Positions 9,173 to 18,998 of a stretch of 64,000 nt of DNA are shown piece after piece (the first letter of the stretch is position 1; each line of letters starts with the position of its first letter). The notes under the pieces are model-generated. The model saw only the letters and a program-made list of their open reading frames with translations, was not told the origin of the DNA and did not search any database. Source of the stretch: Flavobacterium chryseum (GTDB lineage: Bacteria; Bacteroidota; Bacteroidia; Flavobacteriales; Flavobacteriaceae); contig NZ_SNWW01000004.1 of the NCBI RefSeq assembly GCF_004362015.1, positions 374,136 to 438,135 of the forward strand. The letters are read 5' to 3'. Position numbers and translations under genes: made by a program.

Positions 9173-10426
9173 TTAATTTTTCTCTTTTAAATCTTTTACC
9201 AAACTTGCTGTGAAATATAGAATTGTAATTCCGCCCAATAAAATACACAACCACATGAACCATCTTTGCTGCCAGAAAGATTTGTTTTCAGCCTTATCTT
9301 TTGATGAAACAATTTGCTTAATATCGTAAATGTTGGTTTGAGGTAATTTCCCCGAAATATTGTTTTTAAAATCAGAAAGATCGTAGTCGGGTTCATTCAA
9401 ATTTTTATTGCCTGTTTTTATGCTGTATTTTTCATTTGCATTTAAATCGACAATAACTGAAACTGGTTTTTGACTGTATTTTACAGATGAAATTGTCAAA
9501 GGCTGATTGTCTTTATTTTCGATTTTGATGTAGAACTCTTTTTCGAATATTTCGGGTATTGTAAAACTGTTTTTTGTGTTTGAATTTAATTCAAATGAAA
9601 TAATTTCTTCGTCGAAAATTTCTGATTTGTGCTTTATTTGTTGTTCTACTTTCTTATAAATAATAACATTACGCTTGTAATAAGTTGGTTTCGAAATCTC
9701 AAAAGCAATTTGATTGATAATTTGCGGTGCCTCAAAAAGAACATGAATTTCCGTTTGTTTTAGAGATGCAAGTTCAGTTGTTACAGCTTTTTTCGGTTTG
9801 ATTTCCTGCAATATATTTTTTTGAAGCTGCGTGTTGAAATTTCCAACTTTTAAAACATTTATAGGAAGCGTTTTTCGATCGTCAAAATCAATTTTTAAAT
9901 ATTTATAAGTGCTTAACGGATAAGAAATTGTCTTAACAACACTGGCTTCTGACGAACTGTTTAAGTCGTCTAAAATTTGTGAATTTGATATTCCGAACCA
10001 TTCCGTCTGATTGTTACTTCCTGATATAGAATAATTTTTTACAACATCAGCATTGGCAATAAAAAGCGAAATCTGATTGTTGTTTTTAACAGATGGAACA
10101 GCAACAATAATCGAAGTGCTTTTCTTCGGAAAAACTGTTTTTGAAACAATAGGATATTCCTCAAAAGTATTTAACAAAGCTTCTGAATTACTTTGGATAA
10201 AATACGGAACCTCAATTCCTTTCGCATTAAAAATTCTGATGTCGCTTAAATCTTGTTTTGAATACGATCTGATTTCAGGAGACAAAACAATTTCATGGAA
10301 ACCATTTTCTGCAACTTCTTTTATTTTTCCCGTTGTCTGAAATTGGGCAAACGAAAGGTTTGTTAAAAATAAGAGAATAAAAAGACTATTTAATTTCATG
10401 GTTTTCATTTGGCTTGTTTTCGTCAA
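9173..10426 (-). CDS. DUF3999 family membrane-anchored protein
   Basis: 417 residues. A cleavable signal peptide (LFILLFLTNLSFAQ) precedes a long beta-rich exported region, and one transmembrane helix sits near the C-terminus (about 390-410) before a short charged tail. The opening block (EIVLSPEIRSYSKQDLSDIRIF, shown here in two parts by position 40-60) matches the DUF3999 pattern. Members are usually encoded next to DUF2339 proteins, as here. Function unknown. The start overlaps the end of the DUF2339 gene. ATG 10399 is an alternative start giving a better signal peptide. Confidence 0.75.
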   Translation of the reverse strand: MTKTSQMKTMKLNSLFILLFLTNLSFAQFQTTGKIKEVAENGFHEIVLSPEIRSYSKQDLSDIRIFNAKGIEVPYFIQSNSEALLNTFEEYPIVSKTVFPKKSTSIIVAVPSVKNNNQISLFIANADVVKNYSISGSNNQTEWFGISNSQILDDLNSSSEASVVKTISYPLSTYKYLKIDFDDRKTLPINVLKVGNFNTQLQKNILQEIKPKKAVTTELASLKQTEIHVLFEAPQIINQIAFEISKPTYYKRNVIIYKKVEQQIKHKSEIFDEEIISFELNSNTKNSFTIPEIFEKEFYIKIENKDNQPLTISSVKYSQKPVSVIVDLNANEKYSIKTGNKNLNEPDYDLSDFKNNISGKLPQTNIYDIKQIVSSKDKAENKSFWQQRWFMWLCILLGGITILYFTASLVKDLKEKN

Positions 10427-12874
10427 TAACTAAAACTTTGATTTTTTGATACACAAAAGAGATGATCAAAATCAGGATTCCTAAAAGGATAAACGATATG
10501 ATTTTTCCGGTTTCGGAAATGTTGCTGATATCGTAGAAAAATAATTTTACGATCGTTAATCCGAGTAAACTTAAAGCGATAATTCGAAGCGTTTTGATTT
10601 GTTTTTTTATTCCGATAATTAAAAATACAAATGCCAGAACTCCCCATAAAACAGGAAAGCCCGTTTTTATAATTTTGATTCTGCTTATTTTAATTATTTC
10701 ATTGGCAACATATTCATGAGAATAAGCCATTCCTGATTTGTAACCGGGATAAAGCCCGCTAGCTTGTACGTCTTGTGGTGTAATTGCAGAATTCATTAAA
10801 ACAAGACCGTGAAGCATTACCTCTGAACTCGCAATGTAAATAATAAAAAATGCAACTGTCCAGATAAAATAACGGTTTTTAAAGAGCTCAAAATTGATGC
10901 GATTTTTTATCTGGAATAACTGATAACCAAAATACAAAGTTATTCCTAATGAAATATAATGCAGATAAAAAGCAATTGGCTGTCCTTTTCCTGAGGAAAT
11001 GATTTCAGTATGCTCAAAAAAGGCATAATTTGAAAATCCGAAAGTGAATAAAATAATATTGAGAATAGCAATTACAATCGCAAGTTGATATCCTATATTG
11101 GTTTTGTTTTTAATTAAAACAGAAGTTAATACAACTGAGAATATTAAATGATAAAGAATTGGTAATGCTATCGCGCTGTTTGAACTTGCAATATGAACAT
11201 TAGATTGATAAATAACTTCGAATAAACCGGTTAAATATGCAATAGAAAGTCCTGAAACTAAAACATAGTTTTTATAATTTTCAGGATTGAAAGTAAGACC
11301 AAAAAGGGTAATGTTTTCTGTTTCATTTTTTAATAAATACCAAATAGGGAAGAGAAAGCAAAAACGCCCGTAATAAATATTGGATTGATTATAATATTTA
11401 GCGTTAAACCTTTATTGTAAAATAAATTCCAATCCATTATCAGACTGATAATCATTAAAGCATGAACGATTACAGAACCGAATCGATAGCTTGAAATCTT
11501 TGATTTTTGAGAAAGCCATAATAACAAAACGGCTTCGGCTGCCCAGAATAAAGTAATATAATTGCCTTCAAACTGAATTGGAACGGCAAGCGTTATAAAC
11601 GTTAGCGTTAGCCCAATTAATAAATATACTGCTTTTTTATCTAATCCGAATTTTTTATATAAAAACGTAGCATACATTAAATTCAATAATGCGATTGCTG
11701 CCGTAAATAAACCTCTGTATTCAGGATGGTAATTAGCTAAAATACTCATGCCGGCCGCATAAAATAAAAAGGTATTGCTGGCTAAAATGGTTAATTGCGT
11801 TTTAGAGAATTCTCCTTTTGATCTGATATTATTAATGATATTCATTAAAATAAAAATGAAGTAAAAAGCGAAACCAAATGCAAAAGCACCAACGTAATGT
11901 GGTTTTTCAGAAGTAATATCTTTCACTAGCCATCCGCCATATAACAGAATGGTAAAAACGTAAGCAAGCACATTAACAAGATTCCATTTTTTATAATAGG
12001 CAATAGCTAAAATACCGATGTTCAGAATAATGATATAACTAAAAAGCACTACGTAATTTCCTTCGCCGGTACTCACCATAAAGGGAACTGCAAAACCTCC
12101 AATTAAGGAAAGAACGGCAAGTTCGATTCGGTTATAAGACAATGAAACTAATGCACTAAAAGCGGTTATGACAACCATTATGCTAAACGCAATGGTTTGA
12201 TTGAATAAATGATAATCATGAAAAGCAATTCCGATTGTAAAGTAAAAAATCGCAATCGCGCCGGCAACAATAACAGAACTAAAGGCTGCATAATTTTTGC
12301 GCAGTTTATGTGCAATTCCCATTACAAGAACGCCACACAAAACCCCAATTCCAACACGAGCCGGTTCGTTGATCCAGTCTTTATCGATAGCATATTTTAC
12401 AAAATAGCTAATTCCTAAAACCAGAATTAAAACTCCAATTTTGTTGATTAAATTCTCTCCAATGAATTTTTCTAAGTCGGGATTCTGCTCTTTGAAATTT
12501 TCCCAGAATGATTTTTGAGGATTTTTAGATTCTACTGGTTTTGAGATTACTTTTTCCGCTAAAGGCGTAGCCTTTGTTTCTTTTGTTTCTATAGAAAAAT
12601 CGACATATTCAGTTTTAATTTCCGGAATTTTTTCTTTAACAGTCTCAACAGAAGAGGCAATTGGCGCTTCTGATTTTGGAATTGTAGGTTCTTCCTTAAT
12701 TATAGGAATATTTTTTACGGCAAAGTTTTCAGAAGGTTTTTCGACAGCTTTTAAAAGATCAATTTTTTTGCTAAGCCTTTTAATGTCGTCTTCAAGACCG
12801 TCAAACCGACTTTTTAAGTTATTAATAATGTAGATCAAAAAACCAAATAAAACCACTAAAAGAAAAACTTCCAT
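10386..12874 (-). pseudogene. DUF2339 family multi-spanning membrane protein, interrupted by a frameshift
   Basis: The N-terminal part (12874 to 11330) encodes an anchor, a coiled-coil/Lys-Glu-Pro-rich region and many membrane helices, then hits a stop just after FSSLFGIY. From about 11360 down to 10386 a second frame stays open, reading PIWYLLKNETENI and then more membrane helices. Together they give about 829 residues, the usual size for DUF2339. The frames are related as expected for loss of one base between about 11345 and 11370, near T5 and C3 runs. It may be a sequencing error, a real mutation or phase variation. DUF3999 follows immediately. Confidence 0.75.
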
Positions 12875-12976
12875 ATTGTATTTAATAAGATGTTATGAAT
12901 TGGTAAATATAATAACATTTTGATGTGGTAAGTTTTTTTGCCTAAAAAGAATTAAGAACTACATCATCGAAACAAA

Positions 12977-13384
12977 TTATTTTTCCATGATTTCGATTTG
13001 AACATTAATTACGCCGCTGCCTTTGTTTGAGGCAATATCCATAAAAGCTTTTTCGGTAAGGTCAATTTCTCTTCCGTTAATAAACGGACCTCTATCTATA
13101 ACTTCTACAATAACGAATTTTTTGTTTTTTGGGTTGGTAACTTTTAAAATTGTACCAAAAGGAAGTTTTTTATGAGCGGCAGTCAGTTTGTTGTTGTCGA
13201 ATTTTTTACCGCTTGCTGTTTTTCTTCCGTTAAATTTATTGTGGTAGTAAGAAGCATGGGCATTTTCCTTATACAGTTTAAATGAACATTCAGCATCTTG
13301 CTCTTTAATTTCTGGGTTTTCTTGCGCCACAGCTGTTATAGAGAAAAAGAACAGGATATATAAGAGTATTTTTTTCATTTTCAA
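12977..13384 (-). CDS. RlpA-like double-psi beta-barrel exported protein
   Basis: 135 residues: a signal peptide ending near FSITAVAQ, then a single RlpA/DPBB domain. Diagnostic pieces are ASYYHNKFNGRKTASGKKFD, LTAAHKKLPFGTILKVTN and VEVIDRGPFINGREIDLT. RlpA proteins bind peptidoglycan, and some are lytic transglycosylases acting on stem-less glycan. The catalytic aspartate in the DRGPF loop is present. No SPOR domain, so it is a minimal form. ATG at 13384 or 13378 are equivalent start choices. Confidence 0.88.
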   Translation of the reverse strand: MKMKKILLYILFFFSITAVAQENPEIKEQDAECSFKLYKENAHASYYHNKFNGRKTASGKKFDNNKLTAAHKKLPFGTILKVTNPKNKKFVIVEVIDRGPFINGREIDLTEKAFMDIASNKGSGVINVQIEIMEK

Positions 13385-13480
13385 ATTTCAAATTTTCCGC
13401 AAAGTGATTGAATTATTAGAAAATAAATGTGCTAATGAAGTCGTATTTGTACCATCAAAAGACATATTTTAAGTTGAAAC

Positions 13481-13517
13481 AACAAAAAATCCCTGCTTAT
13501 AGAAGAAACAGGGATTT
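13481..13517 (-). terminator. Hairpin with T-tract on the minus strand
   Basis: Arms AAATCCCTG (13487-13495) and CAGGGATTT (13509-13517) pair perfectly. Reading the minus strand, the stem is followed by a T-run. It lies downstream of the tRNA-Pro terminator, so it may be a second tandem terminator or end a short unrecognised transcript. Confidence 0.5.
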
Positions 13518-13566
13518 GAAAGAAACTTAAAATAATTTCTTAGGATGTATTGTTTTGGTTTAAAGC

Positions 13567-13603
13567 AAAAAAAAAGTCTTTCCAAGTAAATGAAAAGACT
13601 TTT
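13567..13603 (-). terminator. Intrinsic terminator of tRNA-Pro
   Basis: Perfect 10-bp arms AAAAGTCTTT (13572-13581) and AAAGACTTTT (13594-13603), followed on the minus strand by a run of T. It sits directly 3' of the tRNA-Pro gene. Confidence 0.8.
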
Positions 13604-13604
13604 G

Positions 13605-13679
13605 TCGGGGTGGCAGGATTCGAACCTGCGGCCTCCTGCTCCCAAAGCAGGCGCGATAACCGGGCTACGCTACACCCCG
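13605..13679 (-). tRNA. tRNA-Pro (anticodon TGG)
   Basis: The minus strand folds as a complete tRNA: acceptor CGGGGTG paired with CACCCCG, a D-arm, an anticodon stem CCTGC/GCAGG around loop TTTGGGA giving anticodon TGG, and a T-arm with GGTTCGAATCC. The discriminator is A at 13605. CCA is not encoded. An intrinsic terminator follows. Confidence 0.95.
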
Positions 13680-13773
13680 AAAGCGGATGCAAATATACAG
13701 ATAAATTTCATTTTTAAAAGGAAAACATCAAAATAAATAAAACTTATTTTGAGATAGTTATTTAGGATTTATT

Positions 13774-13808
13774 TTGACTGGAATTTTTTATAATTAAGTT
13801 TACCTTTG
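13774..13808 (+). promoter_or_regulatory. Bacteroidota-type promoter of trxB
   Basis: TACCTTTG at 13801-13808 matches the -7 consensus TAnnTTTG exactly. A TTG at 13774-13776 lies 24 bases upstream, slightly beyond the usual 17-23 spacing. The trxB start codon follows 23 bases downstream. Confidence 0.6.
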
Positions 13809-13831
13809 CATCACAAAAAACTACACATATT

Positions 13832-14779
13832 ATGTCAGATACAATAGAAAAAATTAAATGTCTCATCATTGGTTCTGGTCCAGCAGGTTATACTGCAGCT
13901 ATTTATGCTGCCAGAGCAAATATGAATCCAGTTTTATATCAGGGAATGCAGCCTGGAGGTCAGTTGACTACAACAAACGAAGTAGAAAATTTTCCGGGTT
14001 ATGTTGATGGCGTTACAGGACCGGAAATGATGGTTCAGTTGCAAGATCAGGCAAAACGTTTTGGTGCTGATATTCGCGATGGCTGGGCTACTAAAGTTGA
14101 TTTTTCAGGAGATATTCATAAAGTTTGGATTAACGATTCGATCGAATTGCACTGTGAAACTGTTATTATTTCTACAGGAGCTTCGGCTAAATATTTAGGT
14201 TTACCTTCAGAACAACATTATTTAAACATGGGTGGAGGAGTTTCTGCTTGTGCTGTTTGCGACGGATTTTTCTACCGTAATCAGGAAGTTGTTATTGTTG
14301 GAGCAGGGGATTCTGCTTGTGAAGAAGCACATTACTTATCTAAACTTTGTAAAAAAGTTACCATGTTGGTAAGAAGCGAAAAATTCAGAGCTTCTAAAAT
14401 TATGGAAGATCGCGTTCGTAAAACAGAGAACATCGAAATTTTGATGAACCACGATACGCTTGAAGTTTTAGGTGATCAAAATGTTGTACATGCGATTAAA
14501 GCATTAAATAAAACTACCGGTGAAGTGATTGAAATTCCTGCAACAGGATTTTTCGTAGCGATTGGTCATAAACCAAATACAGATATTTTTGCAGATTATA
14601 TCACTCTTGATGAAACTGGTTATATCATTAATACTCCGGGAACATCAAATACAAATGTACCTGGTGTTTTTGTTGCCGGTGATGCTGCAGATCATGTATA
14701 CCGTCAGGCTATTACTGCTGCAGGAACTGGTTGTATGGCAGCTTTAGATGCAGAAAGATATTTAGCTTCTCAGGAATAA
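13832..14779 (+). CDS. trxB: Thioredoxin-disulfide reductase
   Basis: 315 residues, a low-molecular-weight flavoprotein that transfers electrons from NADPH through FAD to thioredoxin. FAD loop GSGPAG at 14-19, redox pair Cys140-x-x-Cys143 in SACAVCDGF, NADPH loop GAGDSA near 157-162, and the C-terminal FAD motif GVFVAGDAAD near 280-290. Length and motif order are standard. Monocistronic: own promoter upstream and a terminator at 14856-14890. Confidence 0.97.
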   Translation: MSDTIEKIKCLIIGSGPAGYTAAIYAARANMNPVLYQGMQPGGQLTTTNEVENFPGYVDGVTGPEMMVQLQDQAKRFGADIRDGWATKVDFSGDIHKVWINDSIELHCETVIISTGASAKYLGLPSEQHYLNMGGGVSACAVCDGFFYRNQEVVIVGAGDSACEEAHYLSKLCKKVTMLVRSEKFRASKIMEDRVRKTENIEILMNHDTLEVLGDQNVVHAIKALNKTTGEVIEIPATGFFVAIGHKPNTDIFADYITLDETGYIINTPGTSNTNVPGVFVAGDAADHVYRQAITAAGTGCMAALDAERYLASQE

Positions 14780-14855
14780 AAAGTTAGTTTCAGGTTTGTT
14801 TTGTTTCATGTTTCAAGTTGTTGAAATCTAAATCTTTGAAACGCTTAAATAATAG

Positions 14856-14890
14856 AAAAGTCTCATTCGATTTAGAATGGGACTTTTTTT
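14856..14890 (+). terminator. Intrinsic terminator downstream of trxB
   Basis: 13-bp arms (14856-14868 and 14875-14887, one G-T wobble) with a short loop, followed by a T-run. Located 76 bases after the trxB stop. Confidence 0.75.
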
Positions 14891-14915
14891 ATATGTTGAA
14901 ACCTAAAGCAGATTT

Positions 14916-15065
14916 ATTTTACCGCAAAGGTCACAAAGTTATTATAATGCGAGGTTTTTATAAAAACGCAAAGTTCACAAAGCTTTGTGTTGAACCAGCT
15001 TTGCGAACTTTGTGTTTTCTCAACATATTATAGGTAAAAAATCTTAGCGACCTTTGCGGTAAAAT
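14916..15065. repeat. Long nested palindromic repeat built on CGCAAAG words (copy 1)
   Basis: The outer arms (14916-14932 and 15049-15065) are perfect 17-bp reverse complements. An inner stem (14963-14984 and 14997-15018) pairs over 22 bp with two wobble-compatible differences. The word ACCGCAAAGG and its variants repeat inside. The same architecture and words recur at 27347-27470, so this is a dispersed family. It lies between trxB and a convergent DUF2807 gene and could form a large cruciform or RNA hairpin. Confidence 0.8.
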
Positions 15066-15088
15066 TCTCATTTCAACCTAAAACTTTT

Positions 15089-15922
15089 TTACTTAAGTTT
15101 CTTGATTAATTTTGCTTCTTCAGAAAATCTTGTAAGTTCAATTTTTGGATTTCCGAAAAGAGTAAGTTCAGATTTGTCTCCTGCAGCTATAGAAAGCGTC
15201 GTTTCTGCAAAAATAATTCCGGTTGAACTTCCTTCGGTAGTTACTGTTGCATCTTTTAAAGTGAATTTTGTTCCTGTAAAAGTTGAACTGTTATCTATAC
15301 GAATCGTTGCTTTTTCAGCAATTCCTTCGATAGTTGCAACCGATTTTTGGTACAAATCACATTTAAATTTTATGGCAGATACTAATGCTTTAACAGTAGC
15401 ACTTTTGCTTAATTGCAAAACTCCATCTTCTGCTTTTAAATTCAATTCAGTTTTAGATTTGTCATCTGCAACCAACGAGAATTTTTTAGCATTAACATTC
15501 AAAAATAATTTTGAATAATCATAACTGTTAAATGTTAAATCATCTAATTGAAGTTCCTGAATGGCATAAATAACCGATTCGTTTTTTGCAATTACCTTTT
15601 TAAGGGAGTTTGTGTAGGTTACACGAACGATTAGTTTTTTGAAAATACTGCTTTCTTTTGTAGTATACAAACGAAGCATTTTGTCTCTTAAATCCATTCC
15701 GATGATTTCGTGTAAATTGTCATCGGCTTCAATTTTAATTTCGTTTTTTTCTCCGCGCTCCAAATAAACTTCAAGATTATCATCGGCTTCAATGCCATCA
15801 AAGTCTCCAACTTCTTTTATTGAAGTGGTTACTATTTTAGATCCTTTTATTTTTTCTCTTTTTTGAGCAAAAGTTAATGTCGTAACTAATAATAATAAGA
15901 GTAAGGCTGTACTTTTTTTCAT
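15089..15922 (-). CDS. Head GIN domain (DUF2807) exported protein
   Basis: 277 residues from ATG 15922, with a signal peptide (MKKSTALLLLLLVTTLTFAQ). A longer upstream frame exists but lacks a sensible leader. The body is repetitive beta-strand sequence typical of DUF2807, a presumed right-handed beta-helix domain of the Bacteroidota envelope. Shared words with the neighbouring DUF2807 protein include GDFDGIEADDNLEVYLE and the EADDNL repeat, indicating paralogues. Function unknown; possibly an adhesin or envelope-stress component. Follows the PspC operon. Confidence 0.75.
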   Translation of the reverse strand: MKKSTALLLLLLVTTLTFAQKREKIKGSKIVTTSIKEVGDFDGIEADDNLEVYLERGEKNEIKIEADDNLHEIIGMDLRDKMLRLYTTKESSIFKKLIVRVTYTNSLKKVIAKNESVIYAIQELQLDDLTFNSYDYSKLFLNVNAKKFSLVADDKSKTELNLKAEDGVLQLSKSATVKALVSAIKFKCDLYQKSVATIEGIAEKATIRIDNSSTFTGTKFTLKDATVTTEGSSTGIIFAETTLSIAAGDKSELTLFGNPKIELTRFSEEAKLIKKLK

Positions 15923-16007
15923 TAATTCTAGATTTGATTTGGGCAAATATAAAAAAATCATCCACTTTTGATGAATGATTTCTTTTATATTTAACAGATA
16001 AATGTTA

Positions 16008-16742
16008 TTAGCCCTGATTAATGCTTCCTCCTGAACTTGAATTTTTTTCAATTGTTTTAGGAACTGTATTGTAATTAACATTTCCACCGCTTGAAGCGCC
16101 CGCTTTCAGGCTTAAAATTGGGTGTACTTCTACACTTCCTCCGCTTGAAGCATCTGCTTCAACTTCGTTTGCTAACAATTCTCCCGCATCAATGCTTCCA
16201 CCGCTTGAAGCTTTTGTTTGAATTTTTAATGCTTTTCCTTCAACTCTAATAACAGCTCCGCTGCTTGATCTGGCTACAATATTGTCAGATTCTAAGTTAA
16301 CGTTCATAGTTGCAGCACTTGATGATTCTAACTCTATGTTTTCTCCCTGAATTACATTTTTGCTTTCTATTGATGATGCGCTCGAAGCGTTAAGTTTTTC
16401 AATAGTAGGCATTTTTACAGTTACTTTTTTCATTGTAACATTTCTGAAAGAACTGAATTTACATTTCACTACCAAAGTTCCGTTTTCTACTTTTGTAACG
16501 ATCTCTTTTTGTAAATTATCATCAGCTTCAACTACAACTTCATACTTGTCCGATTGTTCTACAACTAATTCAATGGCATTGCTTACAGCTATGTTTTTAA
16601 AATCTCCCTGAACAATTCTTTTTTCAGTCGTAACATTTCCGCTGCCTTCAATTGTATTCATGTTTAAGTTACATGAGGCAAACAATAATGCTGTGATAGT
16701 CGCAATAATGAATTTTGTAATATGAATGATTATTTTTATCAT
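16008..16742 (-). CDS. Head GIN domain (DUF2807) lipoprotein with SSGGS repeats
   Basis: 244 residues. The lipoprotein signal ends LLFASC, with the lipid-modified Cys near 24. GSGNVTTEKR near 34-43 is the usual DUF2807 opening. The C-terminal half repeats a short turn, ASSGGS or a variant, about every 15-20 residues, consistent with one stack per beta-helix turn. Four bases downstream of the PspC gene, so co-transcribed. Likely outer-membrane or periplasmic, role unknown. Confidence 0.8.
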   Translation of the reverse strand: MIKIIIHITKFIIATITALLFASCNLNMNTIEGSGNVTTEKRIVQGDFKNIAVSNAIELVVEQSDKYEVVVEADDNLQKEIVTKVENGTLVVKCKFSSFRNVTMKKVTVKMPTIEKLNASSASSIESKNVIQGENIELESSSAATMNVNLESDNIVARSSSGAVIRVEGKALKIQTKASSGGSIDAGELLANEVEADASSGGSVEVHPILSLKAGASSGGNVNYNTVPKTIEKNSSSGGSINQG

Positions 16743-16745
16743 GGC

Positions 16746-18488
16746 TTAGTTAATTTTAATTATAACTCCGTTTTTATCAGTGGTTAGCTTTCCTTTGGTT
16801 TTTTTTCCGTTTAAGACTTCTTTTCCATTAATTTTAATAGAAACCTCTTTTACAGTATCATTTTCAATAGTATTAACTTCAGTGTCGCCGTCGTTATCGT
16901 AATCTACATCTCCGTGCTCATTTTCTTCTGCCGGACAATTCAGGCATTTAATTTTTGAACCATCTACTTTATAATTGTAGTTGCCACTAAAGTGTAAGTT
17001 GAAAAAATCATCTTCAGAATCGTCATAATCTTGTACAGAGGCATCTGGTTTAAATAACTGCCCTTGTGGTAAGTACAAATATACATCAACTTCCTGACCT
17101 CTAAACTTGTTTTTTACATCTGTCAGGAAATAATTATCAAGAACTAAATGATTACCGTTGATCTGAAATTTATAGTTAATTTTTTCAGCTCTCTGTTTTG
17201 CATTTGTAAATGAATTTCCTCTTGCGCTTTTTTCTATTTGTAAATAAGCATTAGCTTCATCAGTATATAAAACATGTAAATGAACATCGTTTGAATAAAT
17301 CAATTGGGTATTGGCAGAATCCTGAACAAACTCAAATTCTCTATGATGATCTAAATCTTTTGCGTAATAATCATTGTATCTGAATTTTACATAAAGAGTA
17401 TCGTTTTTACTAATACCAATCTCTTTTTTCTCAACCGTTTTATTGTCGTATGAAATTTCAGTAGCTTGTTTGATTCCGATACTAATGGCAATGGCAACAG
17501 CAATAATCCAAATGGCTAACAAAGTATATTTTGCAATATTTCCGATAGATTTTAGGTCTGGAGATAACAATTTAAATCCTAAAAGTGTCAGGAAGAAAAA
17601 CGGAATTCCAACAGCAAATAACATTAATAAACCAAATGACCAGATAGGATAGTCTGTAAAGTTTCCTGCGTCTACAAAATTTTGCCAAGGAAAGTCAACA
17701 AAAACGTTTGTTCCTAATGTAAATACTCCAATCAATAACATGATAAAAACACTTATTCCTGACATGATTAAGATAACGCCTAAAAATTTAGCGAATATTT
17801 TAAAAACCGTCATTACAAAGTCTCCAAATGAACTACTTATTCTCTCAGCTCCCGACTTTACCTGGTTTCCCATTGCATCATAATCTGCATTTTTAAATCG
17901 GTCAGATAATGAATCCAATTCTTCACGAACCTTTTTTTCGATATTAGAAATCGTTACAGGTTCACCAGTCATTTCCAGTTTTTCAGATGTTGTAACGGCT
18001 TCCGGAGTTACAACCCAAAGTACAAAGTAAGCTAAGATTCCGGTTCCAAAACCTGCAAAAACAAATACTAAGAATATGATTTTTATCCAGACAGCATCTA
18101 TTCCAAAATAATGTCCTAAACCTGTTGCTACACCACCAATCATACCTTTTTCTTTATCGCGGTATAATTTTTTGTGTTTTCTTGTTCCGTTATCATTAAA
18201 CGATTGTTTTGGTCTGTCTTCGTCTTCAATAATGTAGTCTTCCGGTTGACCCATAACCACAATCACTTCATCAACATCTTTCAATCCCACAACATGTTTT
18301 TCGCTTTTTTGTTTTTCTGTTAATAATTCAGAAACACGCATTTCGATATCTTTAATGATTTCATCTTGTCCGGATGAGTTGTTTAGCGATCGTTTTATGG
18401 CGTCAAAATAGCGCGTTAATTTTAAGTATGCATCTTCATCGATGTGAAAAAACATGCCTCCTAAGTTAATATTTACTGTTTTGTTCAT
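16746..18488 (-). CDS. PspC domain-containing membrane protein
   Basis: 580 residues. The N-terminal 90 form a cytosolic region with repeated helical signatures. The PspC domain spans about 106-164 (KLYRDKEKGMIGGVATGLGHYFGID then a hydrophobic helix). Four or five further transmembrane segments fill about 225-340. A long exported C-terminal domain (about 350-580) is beta-rich and ends in a GKEVLNGK-like strand. PspC domains relate to the phage-shock envelope response, but this large Bacteroidota version is uncharacterised. It starts three bases after the PadR gene, which probably represses it. Confidence 0.85.
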   Translation of the reverse strand: MNKTVNINLGGMFFHIDEDAYLKLTRYFDAIKRSLNNSSGQDEIIKDIEMRVSELLTEKQKSEKHVVGLKDVDEVIVVMGQPEDYIIEDEDRPKQSFNDNGTRKHKKLYRDKEKGMIGGVATGLGHYFGIDAVWIKIIFLVFVFAGFGTGILAYFVLWVVTPEAVTTSEKLEMTGEPVTISNIEKKVREELDSLSDRFKNADYDAMGNQVKSGAERISSSFGDFVMTVFKIFAKFLGVILIMSGISVFIMLLIGVFTLGTNVFVDFPWQNFVDAGNFTDYPIWSFGLLMLFAVGIPFFFLTLLGFKLLSPDLKSIGNIAKYTLLAIWIIAVAIAISIGIKQATEISYDNKTVEKKEIGISKNDTLYVKFRYNDYYAKDLDHHREFEFVQDSANTQLIYSNDVHLHVLYTDEANAYLQIEKSARGNSFTNAKQRAEKINYKFQINGNHLVLDNYFLTDVKNKFRGQEVDVYLYLPQGQLFKPDASVQDYDDSEDDFFNLHFSGNYNYKVDGSKIKCLNCPAEENEHGDVDYDNDGDTEVNTIENDTVKEVSIKINGKEVLNGKKTKGKLTTDKNGVIIKIN

Positions 18489-18490
18489 GA

Positions 18491-18826
18491 CTATTGATTT
18501 TGTTGATTGGTGATTAGTTTTACGGCATCAGACAATTCTGTCCAGGTACCGCTAAGTTCGTTTAAAAATGTTTGTCCTATTTCGGTTAGCCCGTAGTATT
18601 TTCGTGGTGGTCCTGAAGTTGATTCTTCCCAACGATAATTAAGCAAGCCGTCGTTTTTTAGTCTAGTTAAAAGTGGATAAACCGTTCCTTCTACAACTAG
18701 TAATTTAGCGTTTTTTAAAGTGTCTAATATTTCTGATGTGTATGCGTCTTTTTCTTTCAATACAGATAAGATGCAAAACTCAAGAACACCTTTGCGCATC
18801 TGTGCTTTTGTGTTTTCAATGTTCAT
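18491..18826 (-). CDS. PadR family transcriptional regulator
   Basis: 111 residues, a compact winged-helix repressor. Recognised by KGVLEFCILSVLKEKDAYTSEIL, VVEGTVYPLLTRLKNDGLL and the wing SGPPRKYYGLTEIG. PadR proteins usually repress an adjacent operon and respond to a ligand or stress. The stop is three bases from the PspC start, making padR-pspC-DUF2807-DUF2807 one operon. Ligand unknown. Confidence 0.92.
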   Translation of the reverse strand: MNIENTKAQMRKGVLEFCILSVLKEKDAYTSEILDTLKNAKLLVVEGTVYPLLTRLKNDGLLNYRWEESTSGPPRKYYGLTEIGQTFLNELSGTWTELSDAVKLITNQQNQ

Positions 18827-18998
18827 AATTTCATTTTGTTTTTTTTAGATTGAACTGATTCGTTTTTTGATTGATGATAATTGATTGATGATTGATTTCG
18901 AAATTATCCTGATGATTTGATGTTTTCGACTATAACTTTTAATTTTATTATGTTACACTGAGCGAAGTCGAAGTGTTTTCATAATTGTTTTAATGACT

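Noticed and set aside
13481..13603. Two hairpins as a possible CRISPR or tRNA-like array
   Set aside because: They are unrelated terminator stems with no repeated unit and no spacer spacing.
15102..15518. 138-codon plus-strand frame in the DUF2807 gene
   Set aside because: Antisense to repetitive beta-helix sequence; no independent support.
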